Shown here: in pieces, positions 35,593 through 44,265 of the stretch
Layout: every line of letters starts with the position of its first letter
How positions within the stretch are numbered: the stretch's first letter is position 1
NCBI RefSeq assembly: GCF_000368925.1
Contig: NZ_KB849756.1
Coordinates: forward strand, 2,291,242 to 2,355,241
DNA: 64,000 nucleotides
Reading direction: 5' to 3'
Source of the DNA: Acinetobacter bereziniae LMG 1003 = CIP 70.12
GTDB taxonomy: Bacteria > Pseudomonadota > Gammaproteobacteria > Pseudomonadales > Moraxellaceae
The notes under the pieces: model-generated
The model's database searches: none
Told to the model about the DNA's origin: nothing
What the model saw: the letters and a program-made list of their open reading frames with translations, nothing else
Made by a program: the position numbers and the translations under genes

Positions 35593-35621
35593 AAAATTCT
35601 CCGAATCTGGCAATCAGGCAT

Positions 35622-35785
35622 AAAAAAACCTTGACCTGTTGCCAGATGATTAAACATCTGTATCAACATGATCAAGGTCTTGCCTACATTTTAGCGTTTA
35701 TAACATGACTAAAATGCTCAGATACCGGCTTTTCAAAGCGTAATGACGATATTCTGATTGGAGGAGGCTACTCCCCTTGTTCAAT
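35622..35785 (-). ncRNA. yybP-ykoY manganese riboswitch with terminator platform
   Basis: On the minus strand the leader contains GGGGAGTAGCC (35776-35766), then CGTCATTACGC, GCCGG and GGCAAGACCTTG, the conserved words of the yybP-ykoY class. Downstream, ACCTTGA (35678-35672) pairs with TCAAGGT (35634-35628), enclosing a CAGATG/CATCTG hairpin and followed by seven T: a terminator just before the TerC-family gene. By family, Mn2+ binding would favour readthrough. The 5' end is approximate. Confidence 0.88.
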
Positions 35786-35881
35786 AAACTGTGTAAGAAA
35801 TAAAAATTTCTTTATATGCGCAGAGAATCGCACATTTATTTAAAATGTGCAAATATTGAATGTATTTTTATGTAGCTTAAA

Positions 35882-36421
35882 TTATGTACAAAATTCAGCG
35901 CAGGTTTTTAACTGCGCAAAAGCCTGACTGAGTGTTTGATGATGGTGTTGAATAATCAGCTGCGCATTGAGTACGGCTGAATCTACAGTACTGTGTGCAT
36001 CGGAAATCAATTGCACCTTAAATCCTAAATCTTTTCCTGCACGACAAGTGCTATCTATACAAAATTCAGTTTTTAAACCGCAAACAATCAGCTCTTGTAT
36101 ATTCAATGACTTCAATCGTTGTTCTAAATCAGTTTGAAAAAAACAATTTGGGCGAGTTTTTTCCAATACATGATCAACATCATGATCAATATTTAATTCT
36201 GTAATTAATTGAGTTATTAGACTATGAGGTGCCATAGCAGTATCAGCACCACCCACATGACGGATTGCAAACACGGGAATGTCCTTTAGATGAGCATATT
36301 CAATGAGTTGATTGATATTTTGCAATAATTGATGAGCTTCAAATGGAGGCTGTGGAGCGCGAAACAAACCATTTTGCATATCCACTACAATCAAGGCTTG
36401 TTTGTTTTGAGGGTCTGACAT
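35882..36421 (-). CDS. Isochorismatase-family cysteine hydrolase
   Basis: The 179-residue protein has the isochorismatase fold triad: Asp in ALIVVDMQNGLF, Lys in LEKTRPNCFF and Cys in KTEFCIDSTCR. The family includes nicotinamidases and various amidases; the substrate is not evident. Start ATG 36421 has GGAG, which lies in a predicted hairpin (see the leader entry). The frame extends further upstream through that leader, which is not coding. Expected in the cytosol. Confidence 0.9.
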   Translation of the reverse strand: MSDPQNKQALIVVDMQNGLFRAPQPPFEAHQLLQNINQLIEYAHLKDIPVFAIRHVGGADTAMAPHSLITQLITELNIDHDVDHVLEKTRPNCFFQTDLEQRLKSLNIQELIVCGLKTEFCIDSTCRAGKDLGFKVQLISDAHSTVDSAVLNAQLIIQHHHQTLSQAFAQLKTCAEFCT

Positions 36422-36427
36422 GAGTTT

Positions 36428-36487
36428 CTCCGTAACAATGTGCCTAATCACGGAGCCAAAAAATAACCCCGCACATTTGGCAGGGTT
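36428..36487 (-). promoter_or_regulatory. Structured leader: attenuator-like stem plus SD-sequestering hairpin
   Basis: Read on the minus strand, AACCCTGC pairs with GCGGGGTT (36487-36480 with 36472-36465, one wobble) and is followed by ATTTTTT (36464-36458), an intrinsic terminator shape. Then CTCCGT (36455-36450) can pair with ACGGAG (36433-36428), which contains the ribosome site of the isochorismatase gene. Together they look like a two-part RNA switch, but no known class was recognised. Confidence 0.5.
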
Positions 36488-36511
36488 GGTTTTACAATTT
36501 ATTTTAAATGC

Positions 36512-36540
36512 AAAAAACCACACTGCCGATGCAGTGTGGT
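36512..36540 (-). terminator. Intrinsic terminator of the MFS gene
   Basis: ACCACACTGC (36517-36526) pairs with GCAGTGTGGT (36531-36540) around CGAT; the A-run 36512-36517 is the U-tract on the minus strand. Confidence 0.85.
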
Positions 36541-36651
36541 GGTGAATAATCTAATGAAAAAGAAAGTTTGCATTGATCATCATATAATGACTAGATAACT
36601 TTGATTAAATTAAAGTTATTGAGTCGAGATGTCACTTTAAAATTTGTAAAT

Positions 36652-37866
36652 TTAAGCTTTTTGAATAAAATCTTTACGTTGTACCAGCACTAAAGCGAGC
36701 AGCGTACCCAATACAGCAATGATACCGCCAACCACACCAATATGATTGAGCCCATAACTGGCAGTAACTAGACCTCCGAGTAGTGCCCCGCCACCGATAC
36801 CGACATTGTAAAGCCCAGAATAAATGGCCATCGCCACATCTGTTGCATCAGAAGCTAAATTTAATGCTTTGGCTTGTTGAGCTAAACTAAAGCAAATAAT
36901 TGCCATTCCCCAGAACAAACTTAACACACTGAAACTGACAAAATCGATGCTTAATGTGGTCAATAACAGCATAGAAATCGCCAGTATCAGACTGCTGAGT
37001 GGGATTGGCAATTTTGGATATTTTTTAGCAAATTTTCCAAATAAATAGGAGCCAAAAAAGCCTGCTGCGCCATAGATGAGTAATAAGGTTGTGGTTTGTG
37101 TTGAGCTAAAATGTGCAACATTTAAGGCAAAAGGTTCGATATAACTATAAGCCGTAAACTGTGCTGTAATCACAATCACAGTGAGTGCAAAGACCATCAT
37201 CAAACTAGGGCGTTTTAGAAATACTTTTAAGCTGCTTAAAGAACCAGAGTTGACACTCGGTAAGCGTGGTAATGTTTTGGCTAAAATTAAACAGACAACA
37301 GCTGCGCCAATGGCGATCAAGCCAAAAGTATTACGCCAACCATAAGATTCTCCCACCATTCTGCCAAAAGGAATACCTAAGACCATCGCCAGCGCTGTGC
37401 CTGTGGCCAATAGACCTAAAGCTTGAAACTCCTTACCTTTGGGGGCGACACGAACGGCTAGCGAGGCAGTGATCGACCAAAACAGCGCATGCGAAAATGC
37501 GATACCAATTCGGCTGGCAAGCAGTACATCAAAACTCCATGCAAAATAAGACAAGGCATGACTGGCAACGAAAACCATAAATAAGCCAATCAGCAAAAAG
37601 CGTCTTTCGATATTTTTGGTGAGGAGCATAATAGGCAAAGAAATCGGTGCAACTACCCATGCATATAGAGTAATCATGATGCCGACATCCGTGGCTTGCA
37701 TACTAAAACTTTTACCAATATCGCTGAGTAAAGCTACGGGTACAAATTCTGTGGTATTAAAAATGAAAGCAGCAAAGGCAAGGCTGATTACACTGACCCA
37801 TTGCTGCGTTTCACTGGGGGCAGATTGGGGTGTGGGCGTTTGGGAAGAGGAACTGGACATGATCAT
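36652..37866 (-). CDS. MFS transporter of the sugar-efflux (SotB/YdeA-like) type
   Basis: The protein of about 404 residues has a Ser/Pro/Gln-rich cytoplasmic N-terminus (about residues 1-25) and 12 membrane helices. NTTEFVPVALLSDIGKSF in helix 1, the RIGIAFSHALFWSI motif and a GLYNVGIGGGALLGG motif in helix 11 are typical of the arabinose/sugar efflux and chloramphenicol-resistance group. The substrate cannot be read. Start ATG 37866 is chosen; the ribosome site is weak. Divergent from the acyltransferase pair. Confidence 0.87.
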   Translation of the reverse strand: MIMSSSSSQTPTPQSAPSETQQWVSVISLAFAAFIFNTTEFVPVALLSDIGKSFSMQATDVGIMITLYAWVVAPISLPIMLLTKNIERRFLLIGLFMVFVASHALSYFAWSFDVLLASRIGIAFSHALFWSITASLAVRVAPKGKEFQALGLLATGTALAMVLGIPFGRMVGESYGWRNTFGLIAIGAAVVCLILAKTLPRLPSVNSGSLSSLKVFLKRPSLMMVFALTVIVITAQFTAYSYIEPFALNVAHFSSTQTTTLLLIYGAAGFFGSYLFGKFAKKYPKLPIPLSSLILAISMLLLTTLSIDFVSFSVLSLFWGMAIICFSLAQQAKALNLASDATDVAMAIYSGLYNVGIGGGALLGGLVTASYGLNHIGVVGGIIAVLGTLLALVLVQRKDFIQKA

Positions 37867-38034
37867 ATTTTCAAAGATTAGCACTAAATTTTAGGCTGAT
37901 TTTTGCATAAAGTTAAGCTTAAGTTTTGATACATAAAAATTAGGATTGTCGGACAAAACTTAACAATAAACCCAATAAACTTATGGCATTTTGAATGTGC
38001 TTTTAAGTTTGTATGTATATAAAGAGTAAATAAA

Positions 38035-38322
38035 ATGTTAGAAATTAGACACAAAGATGATGGAAAAAAAGGTGAGTTTTATATTGGTGAAGACGGTCAC
38101 CATTTGGCTGAAATGGCATATACATGGGCAGGTGAAAATATGTTGATTATTGATCACACACTTGTAGAAGATGAGTTGCGTGGTCAAAGTGTGGGACGTA
38201 AGTTATTGGATCAAGTGGTGGATATGGCACGTTCAAAAAATGTGAAAATTATCCCTCTATGCCCTTTTTCAAAATCTGTATTTGATAAAGATCAATCGAT
38301 ACATGATGTTTTGAAATCTTAA
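38035..38322 (+). CDS. Small GNAT-fold acyltransferase (YidJ/YjdJ-like), copy 1
   Basis: The 95-residue protein is a minimal GNAT domain of the short Acetyltransf_CG group. IIDHTLVEDELRGQSVGRKLLDQVV contains the acetyl-CoA phosphate loop (RGQSVG). A Cys in PLCPFSKSVF replaces the usual catalytic position, as in this group. Substrate unknown. It is followed after 53 bases by a second, similar gene, so the two look like a tandem duplication. Confidence 0.9.
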   Translation: MLEIRHKDDGKKGEFYIGEDGHHLAEMAYTWAGENMLIIDHTLVEDELRGQSVGRKLLDQVVDMARSKNVKIIPLCPFSKSVFDKDQSIHDVLKS

Positions 38323-38375
38323 GTTTGCTTTGTTAAAGTGGAATTGTGTCATAAATCATTAATGAGAAATAATAG

Positions 38376-38660
38376 ATGCAATTCCAACATATCGATAATC
38401 AACATAAGGGTGAGTTTTTCTTAGATAATCCTCAAGGACAGCGTATTGCTGAAATCAGCTATGTTTGGAGTGGTGAACAGCAGATTATTGCCAACCACAC
38501 TTGGGTTGATGATTCCCTACGCGGTCAGGGTATCGCCCGCCAATTATTAGATACTTTGGTTGAATTTGCGCGTGAAAAACAACTAAAAATTGTGCCAACA
38601 TGTTCATATGTGGACGTGATGTTTAAACGTGAAAAAAGCTTTGCAGATGTCAAAGCATAG
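38376..38660 (+). CDS. Small GNAT-fold acyltransferase, copy 2
   Basis: The 94-residue paralog of the preceding gene keeps ANHTWVDDSLRGQGIARQLLDTLVEFA with the acetyl-CoA loop RGQGIA, and the late Cys in PTCSYVDVMF. The ATG at 38376 has no strong ribosome site (AGAAATAAT). The two copies share the overall layout (KGEF, IAEISYVWSG versus LAEMAYTWAG) but have diverged over much of their length. Substrate unknown. Confidence 0.9.
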   Translation: MQFQHIDNQHKGEFFLDNPQGQRIAEISYVWSGEQQIIANHTWVDDSLRGQGIARQLLDTLVEFAREKQLKIVPTCSYVDVMFKREKSFADVKA

Positions 38661-38726
38661 ATAGATATACATACATTTAATGTCCTACCTGGATTGGACT
38701 GTTAAAATTGAGTTAGATACTTCAAC

Positions 38727-39103
38727 ATGTTAAAAAAAATTCTGATCGCTTTATCATTATTGATCAGCCCCCTATACTGAGTTATGCAGAAAGTTGTTTT
38801 GAATTAAACTTACGCGCTTATCAAAAAGAGCAAGAGATCAACCCACGTTGGGAATTAGTGGCTCAATCGAAACATCGTATATATTTTTATTCAGCGCCTA
38901 AAAACTTTTGTAAAATGAATGATACTTTTGTTATTCAAAATGATAATGTTACAGCATATTCAGTGTATAAAGATCGGGCAAAACAAGCGTGGGTCTATGT
39001 GGTATTTAATGATCCAAATCAACATATAGAAGATGACTTGGTTGAAGGATGGGTCAAACTTAAAGACTTTAAAGCTTTGCAGAAAACAGCGACCCCAGAT
39101 TAA
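38727..39103 (+). pseudogene. Frameshifted exported protein gene, function unknown
   Basis: ATG 38727 starts a signal peptide MLKKILIALSLLISPLY and meets TGA at 38778. The remaining coding sequence runs in another frame, from LSYAESCFELNLRAYQK to the stop at 39103, without a usable start before GTG 38858. Removing five bases (TATAC, 38773-38777) would restore a smooth signal peptide LISPLSYA-ESCFEL and a protein of about 122 residues. So this is either a real frameshift or a sequencing error. No family recognised. Confidence 0.7.
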
Positions 39104-39138
39104 ACGAAAAAAACCACATTTTGTGGTTTTTTTCGTTT
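39102..39138. terminator. Strong bidirectional terminator
   Basis: A perfect 17-base stem (39102-39118 with 39122-39138) around TTT carries A and T runs, so it can end both the frameshifted gene and the converging mpl. Confidence 0.93.
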
Positions 39139-39147
39139 CTAGAAAAC

Positions 39148-40515
39148 TTATTTTGCTTTTAATGCAGTAATTAGTTTTTGGTGTAATCCACCAAAACCGC
39201 CGTTCGACATGATCACTACGGCATCGCCCTCGCCTGCCTCAGTGCGAATGGTATTGATAATCTCATCTAAGGTACGAGCCACAACAGCATTATTTGTGGC
39301 TGCATCAATCACGGGCTGTAAATCCCAATCCAAGCCTTCAGGTTGATACCAAATGACTTCATCTGCCAAACGTGCAGAATACGCCAACCCATCTTTATGG
39401 CTACCCATACGCATGGTATTTGAACGTGGTTCAATGACTGCCCATAGTTTACGCTCGCCTAAACGTTTGCGTGCACCTTCTAAGGTTGTATCAATCGCTG
39501 TTGGATGATGGGCAAAATCATCGTATACCTCAATACCATTTACAGTATCGAGCAATTCCATACGGCGTTTCACCCCGCCAAAATTCGATAAGGCTTTACA
39601 AGCCGTTGCAATGTCGACACCTACGTGCTCCGCAGCAGCAATCGTTGCTAAGGCATTGGCAACACTATGCTGCCCTGTCATATTCCATTGAACTTCGCCT
39701 TTGACTATGCCGTGTTGTAAGACTTTAAAATGTGAACCATCCGCAGAAAGTTGCTCCGCATAGACTTCAGCACTGTCGTTGGCATCTAATGAAGTCCGAA
39801 CCACTGGTGTCCAACACCCCATTTGCAAAACTTCATCAATATTGGTTTCAGTGATCGGTGCAATAATGCGACCTTCGCTGGGAATGGTGCGGACTAAATG
39901 ATGGAATTGTTTTTGAATCGCAGCCAAATCATCGAAAATATCGGCATGGTCAAATTCAAGATTATTTAAAATCGCAGTTTTTGGATGATAGTGTACGAAT
40001 TTAGAGCGTTTATCGAAGAACGCAGAATCATATTCATCTGCCTCGACACAGAAGTATTTTCCTCCGCCTAAACGTGCACTTTCACTAAAACCTAAAGGTA
40101 CACCACCAATTAAAAAGCCTGGATTTAATCCTGCCTGATCCAACACCCATGCCAACATGGTTGTGGTGGTGGTTTTACCATGTGTGCCTGCAACACCTAA
40201 GACATGTTTACCTTGTAATACATGGTCAGCAAGAAATTGTGGTCCTGAAATATAGGGCAAACCTTCATTCAACATATATTCAACAGCATCAATACCACGT
40301 TTCATGGCATTACCAACAATCACAAGGTCTGGGTGGGGCTGTAAATGGCTACGGTCATAGCCTTGCATCAAGGTGATACCTGCATTTTCAAGCTGGGTTG
40401 ACATCGGCGGATAAACATTTGCATCTGAACCCGTAACCTTATGACCTAAATCACGTGCCAATAATGCCAATGAGCCCATAAAGGTGCCGCAAATACCCAA
40501 AATATGCAGATGCAT
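39148..40515 (-). CDS. mpl: UDP-N-acetylmuramate:L-alanyl-gamma-D-glutamyl-meso-diaminopimelate ligase
   Basis: Mpl attaches recycled murein tripeptide to UDP-MurNAc in the cytosol. The 455-residue Mur ligase starts MHLHILGICGTFMGSLA (typical of Mpl), has the ATP loop GVAGTHGKTTTTTM and the later HHPTAI motif. With AnmK (5589) it belongs to cell-wall recycling. Start ATG 40515. Single gene with the terminator at 39102 downstream. Confidence 0.97.
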   Translation of the reverse strand: MHLHILGICGTFMGSLALLARDLGHKVTGSDANVYPPMSTQLENAGITLMQGYDRSHLQPHPDLVIVGNAMKRGIDAVEYMLNEGLPYISGPQFLADHVLQGKHVLGVAGTHGKTTTTTMLAWVLDQAGLNPGFLIGGVPLGFSESARLGGGKYFCVEADEYDSAFFDKRSKFVHYHPKTAILNNLEFDHADIFDDLAAIQKQFHHLVRTIPSEGRIIAPITETNIDEVLQMGCWTPVVRTSLDANDSAEVYAEQLSADGSHFKVLQHGIVKGEVQWNMTGQHSVANALATIAAAEHVGVDIATACKALSNFGGVKRRMELLDTVNGIEVYDDFAHHPTAIDTTLEGARKRLGERKLWAVIEPRSNTMRMGSHKDGLAYSARLADEVIWYQPEGLDWDLQPVIDAATNNAVVARTLDEIINTIRTEAGEGDAVVIMSNGGFGGLHQKLITALKAK

Positions 40516-40720
40516 TCGTTTTAACTCCAGTGCTTTTATAGACTCATCACTTTGTGCTTGTGATGTAGCCGATTCATTTGATTTGAGAGCAACGATAGCA
40601 AGGCTTAAAGCGAAAAGATAGTTTTTCTTGTTACGATTTTAAAGCATAGCTTTTGCGGATAAAATCCTGCATATTTGCAGTTGAATAGAGGTGCTCGCAT
40701 AAATTTTATTATTGCCAAAC

Positions 40721-41290
40721 ATGTCAAAATCTCGGAAAAGAACAGCAAAAAAATTCGTCTTAAATCAGGTTTATCCTTATTCTTCGATCAGTAGTTTATT
40801 GATTGCTTTGCCAATGATGTTGATTTATGGCATTGCCTATTATTCTTTGTTGGGTGACGGTTTTTATTTAGGTCCAGTAAGCTTAACGTTTTTGCTTTAT
40901 TTTGCTACAACGACAAGGATAATCCGACTATTTTCTAAAGATGTCACCATTTGGTTTGATGATCAGTATATGTATCTTCAATTCAATCAAAAAGCGCCAC
41001 AAAAATATGCCAAACAGGAAATTTTAGGTTTTTACAGCTATGATTATTCAACCAAATCACCTTTATTATTCAATTCAAAAGTTTCCATTCATTTTTATCT
41101 TGATCAGGGTCAAAAAATATTTTTAAATGATTCTTCTTATAGAAATATCGTTGATGAAGAAAAGCGTCTAGTATTACTTAAATTTTTAAAAACAGCTCAA
41201 AGTGAGCTTGAGTTTTCTCCCCTTCATGCCAAATCTAGATTCTTTGCTCATCATGTGTATTGGTACGCGCGGCAGCATGATCGAGATTGA
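40721..41290 (+). CDS. Uncharacterised two-span membrane protein
   Basis: The 189-residue product starts MSKSRKRTAKKF at ATG 40721. Two hydrophobic segments (about residues 24-43 and 48-68) follow a basic N-terminus, then a soluble region with FDDQYMYLQFN, YAKQEILGFYSYDY and IFLNDSSYRN that resembles a PH-like or YcxB-like sheet. No firm family. The 205-nt gap to mpl holds divergent promoters. Confidence 0.75.
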   Translation: MSKSRKRTAKKFVLNQVYPYSSISSLLIALPMMLIYGIAYYSLLGDGFYLGPVSLTFLLYFATTTRIIRLFSKDVTIWFDDQYMYLQFNQKAPQKYAKQEILGFYSYDYSTKSPLLFNSKVSIHFYLDQGQKIFLNDSSYRNIVDEEKRLVLLKFLKTAQSELEFSPLHAKSRFFAHHVYWYARQHDRD

Positions 41291-41355
41291 AGGTTTTTCA
41301 CTTTTAAAAAAATGCAGTGTAATCTATTGAGGCATACATCATTGTTGAGCTAAAA

Positions 41356-41700
41356 ATGGCTTTATCTCTACCGCTTTTATTGCTGATTATCTCCAATTGT
41401 TTTATGACTTTGGCTTGGTATGGTCATTTAAAGTTCCTCCATGAAGCACCTTTGTGGCAAGCCATCTTATTTGGTTGGGTGATTGCCCTGCTTGAATACA
41501 GCTTTATGATTCCTGCGACTCGCCTTTTGGCTCAACATGGTTGGTCATTGGGACAAATGAAAATTACTCAAGAAGTGGTCACACTCTTGGTATTTGTTCC
41601 TTTTATGATTTTTTTATTTAAACAGCCTTTTAAATTGGACTATCTGTGGGCAGGATTATGCTTGTTGGGATGCGTATTTTTTGTCTTTAGAAGTCAGTAA
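41356..41700 (+). CDS. DMT-type small membrane protein (DUF486 family)
   Basis: The 114-residue protein has four membrane helices and the DUF486 features ISNCFMTLAWYGHLK, GWVIALLEYSFMIPATR and ITQEVVTLLVFVPF. The family is part of the drug/metabolite transporter group, but no substrate is known. It is 65 bases after the previous gene, possibly cotranscribed, and followed by a terminator. Confidence 0.9.
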   Translation: MALSLPLLLLIISNCFMTLAWYGHLKFLHEAPLWQAILFGWVIALLEYSFMIPATRLLAQHGWSLGQMKITQEVVTLLVFVPFMIFLFKQPFKLDYLWAGLCLLGCVFFVFRSQ

Positions 41701-41717
41701 GATCAATAGAATGAGTT

Positions 41718-41754
41718 AAAATCATGATGATTTAAGCGTCCATCATGATTTTTT
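41718..41754 (+). terminator. Intrinsic terminator after the DUF486 gene
   Basis: AAAATCATGATG (41718-41729) pairs with CATCATGATTTT (41741-41752) and runs into T. Confidence 0.85.
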
Positions 41755-41988
41755 GACCTGATGAGTTGGATGGCTTTTTCGATTTTTATGTTGTTTAGGG
41801 ACTCCAGCCTGATATTGCCCTTCGACCCAAGCGTTTAAGGTGGTTAAATTAAAAAATATTGCATTGCTACGTCTGTTAAATTTTCGTGAGATGAAAAATC
41901 AGTCTATAATAGCGAGCTTCTTGATATTCATTTAAACACTGATCACCAGTATTTAAACTTCCTTACATTCGTTTACGGAATATATGCA

Positions 41989-42501
41989 ATGAATGCGGCC
42001 GCTGTACAAGACGCTCCTCTAGTTGGAATTATCATGGGTTCTCAATCAGATTGGGCAACTCTCGAAAACACTGCCAATATGCTTAAACAGCTTGGTGTTC
42101 CTTTTGAAGCTGAAGTTGTTTCTGCGCATCGTACGCCAGATCGCTTATTTGAGTATGCTGAAACAGCACGTGAACGTGGTATTCAAGTGATTATTGCTGG
42201 TGCAGGTGGCGCAGCGCATCTACCAGGGATGTGTGCAGCAAAAACAGATCTACCAGTACTTGGTGTGCCAGTGAAGTCTTCGATTTTAAATGGTGTTGAT
42301 TCGTTATTGTCTATTGTGCAGATGCCTGCTGGTATTGCCGTAGGTACATTGGCGATAGGTCCTGCTGGTGCAACCAATGCCGCGATTATGGCAGCACAGA
42401 TTTTAGGTTTAACCCGTCCAGAGATCGCAAAAAATGTTGCAGATTTCCGTGCGGCACAAACTGATAAAGTGGCTAGTAAAAACATTCCGGGTCAAGCTTA
42501 A
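41989..42501 (+). CDS. purE: 5-(carboxyamino)imidazole ribonucleotide mutase
   Basis: PurE converts N5-CAIR to CAIR in purine synthesis. The 170-residue protein has the class I motif GIIMGSQSDWATL, VVSAHRTPDR and AGAGGAAHLPGM. It lies 15 bases before purK in a two-gene operon. TATAAT at about 41910 may be its -10 element. Confidence 0.97.
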   Translation: MNAAAVQDAPLVGIIMGSQSDWATLENTANMLKQLGVPFEAEVVSAHRTPDRLFEYAETARERGIQVIIAGAGGAAHLPGMCAAKTDLPVLGVPVKSSILNGVDSLLSIVQMPAGIAVGTLAIGPAGATNAAIMAAQILGLTRPEIAKNVADFRAAQTDKVASKNIPGQA

Positions 42502-42516
42502 AACGGGACACAGGTT

Positions 42517-43638
42517 ATGAATAAAACCATCGGTATTTTTGGTGGTGGTCAACTCGGCCGTATGATGGCGCAAGCTGCGCTACCGTTAAATATTCAATGT
42601 ACTTTTCTTGAAGCCAATACAGATTGTCCATCTGCGATATTAGGGCAAGTATTTTCAACAAAAGCTGAAAATGGCTTGCAGGACTTTATTGCAAGTGCTG
42701 ATGTATTTAGTTTGGAATTTGAAAATACGCCATTGATTGATGTAGATGTATTGACCAAACATAAGGACTTACATCCACCACGCCAAGCTTTAGCCATTGC
42801 ACAACACCGCCTTTCAGAAAAAGCGTTGTTTGATGCGTTAGAGATTCCAGTTGCGCCGTATAAAGCGGTAGATTCTCTGGATAGCCTCAAGCTTGCAGTT
42901 GCTGAATTAGGACTGCCGATTGTCCTGAAAACCGCGACTGGTGGTTATGATGGTAAAGGTCAGTTTGTATTACGTTCAGAAGATCAAATTGACCAAGCTT
43001 GGACAGAGCTTGGTCCAGCAGGTTCGTTAATTGCTGAAAGCTTCGTTATTTTCTCTCGTGAAGTTTCAATTATCGCAGTACGTGGTATTGATGGAGATGT
43101 AAAAACTTGGCCATTGGCTGAAAATCATCATCACAATGGTATCCTTTCACATTCGATCGTTCCTGCTCCAAATAGTTCAGATTTGCAACCTGTTGCACAA
43201 GACTATATCACTCGCCTTTTAAATCATTTGAATTATGTGGGTGTGTTGACTTTGGAGCTGTTTGTGACTGAAAAAGGCTTGTATGCCAATGAGATGGCAC
43301 CACGTGTGCATAACTCGGGGCACTGGTCAATTGAAGGTGCTGTATGCTCGCAATTTGAAAATCATATCCGAGCGGTTGCTGGTTTACCTTTAGGTTCAAC
43401 AGAAGTTGTACGTCCAACGGTGATGGTCAATATCATTGGTCAATATCCACCATTGGAAGAGGTTTTGGCATTAGAAGGTGCTCATGTGCATCTTTATAAC
43501 AAGACTGAGCGTGAAGGTCGTAAAATTGGACATATCACGTTGATGCCAACTGATTCTAAGGAATTAACGACGCTATGCCGTCAGTTAGCAAAAATTCTGC
43601 CAAATCAACTGTCATTAAGTGAAGATATGAGCATCTAA
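42517..43638 (+). CDS. purK: 5-(carboxyamino)imidazole ribonucleotide synthase
   Basis: PurK makes N5-CAIR from AIR, bicarbonate and ATP. The 373-residue ATP-grasp enzyme begins GIFGGGQLGRMMA and has KTATGGYDGKGQF and NEMAPRVHNSGHWS. It is coupled to purE and ends in a terminator at 43655. Confidence 0.97.
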   Translation: MNKTIGIFGGGQLGRMMAQAALPLNIQCTFLEANTDCPSAILGQVFSTKAENGLQDFIASADVFSLEFENTPLIDVDVLTKHKDLHPPRQALAIAQHRLSEKALFDALEIPVAPYKAVDSLDSLKLAVAELGLPIVLKTATGGYDGKGQFVLRSEDQIDQAWTELGPAGSLIAESFVIFSREVSIIAVRGIDGDVKTWPLAENHHHNGILSHSIVPAPNSSDLQPVAQDYITRLLNHLNYVGVLTLELFVTEKGLYANEMAPRVHNSGHWSIEGAVCSQFENHIRAVAGLPLGSTEVVRPTVMVNIIGQYPPLEEVLALEGAHVHLYNKTEREGRKIGHITLMPTDSKELTTLCRQLAKILPNQLSLSEDMSI

Positions 43639-43654
43639 ACTCACTATTGTGTGT

Positions 43655-43687
43655 AAAAAAAGCAGTCAAGGTGTTGGCTGCTTTTTT
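43655..43687 (+). terminator. Intrinsic terminator of purEK
   Basis: AAAAAAAGCAGTCAA (43655-43669) pairs with TTGGCTGCTTTTTT (43674-43687) with one wobble. Confidence 0.88.
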
Positions 43688-43827
43688 CTTTTTCGATGTT
43701 CTGTATGATGGCATTCCTTTATTTTTTGGGTATTTTGATCTCAATTTACATCGAAAGATGACATATAAAAATAACAACGAGCTTTAAAAATAAGTATTTT
43801 AAATCTCAAAAAATCGATAATTTTTTG

Positions 43828-44264
43828 AATTCAAAACCATTCATGCTGCCCAACTCAATTGTATCATTCTAGACTTATCCACAAAAAATCTAAGACATAA
43901 AGCTAAATATTTTTGAATTTAAAACTTTAAATTTAAAGCTGATGGAGATTTGAATTTAAAATCAATCTTGTGGATAACTCACATTGTTAAATTTTGGGAG
44001 TGTGTTGTGGATAAAAACTAGAACAATTTGAATTTAAAAATGTGCAGAAAAATAAGAATTAATTTGAATTCATAAATGAATTTAAAACTGTATGTTGGGG
44101 GCTTGTGTGGATAACTTTATTTTAAATTCAAAGTTACGATGTTGAGAGTTTTGAATTTAAAATTGGAAAATGAATTCAAAATTTACGTTTTTACATCTGT
44201 CATTTTATTCACAGGCTGTTATGGTATTCAGATAATTTAAATTTAAAACTATTTTTGTGGATAT
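43828..44264. other. Second DnaA-box cluster with oriC-like GAATTTAAA repeats
   Basis: The non-coding purK-mltB gap holds four perfect DnaA boxes, at 43875 (plus strand) and 43969, 44006 and 44106 (minus). A one-mismatch box at 44256 touches the mltB start. Six copies of GAATTTAAA or its complement lie at 43915, 43952, 44030, 44078, 44121 and 44153, with related GAATTC-centred words at 43828, 44058 and 44172. The same two elements make up oriC at 19.9-20.5 kb. No gene is visible. Role is unknown: DnaA titration, mltB control, or an accessory origin part. Confidence 0.8.
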
Positions 44265-44265
44265 T

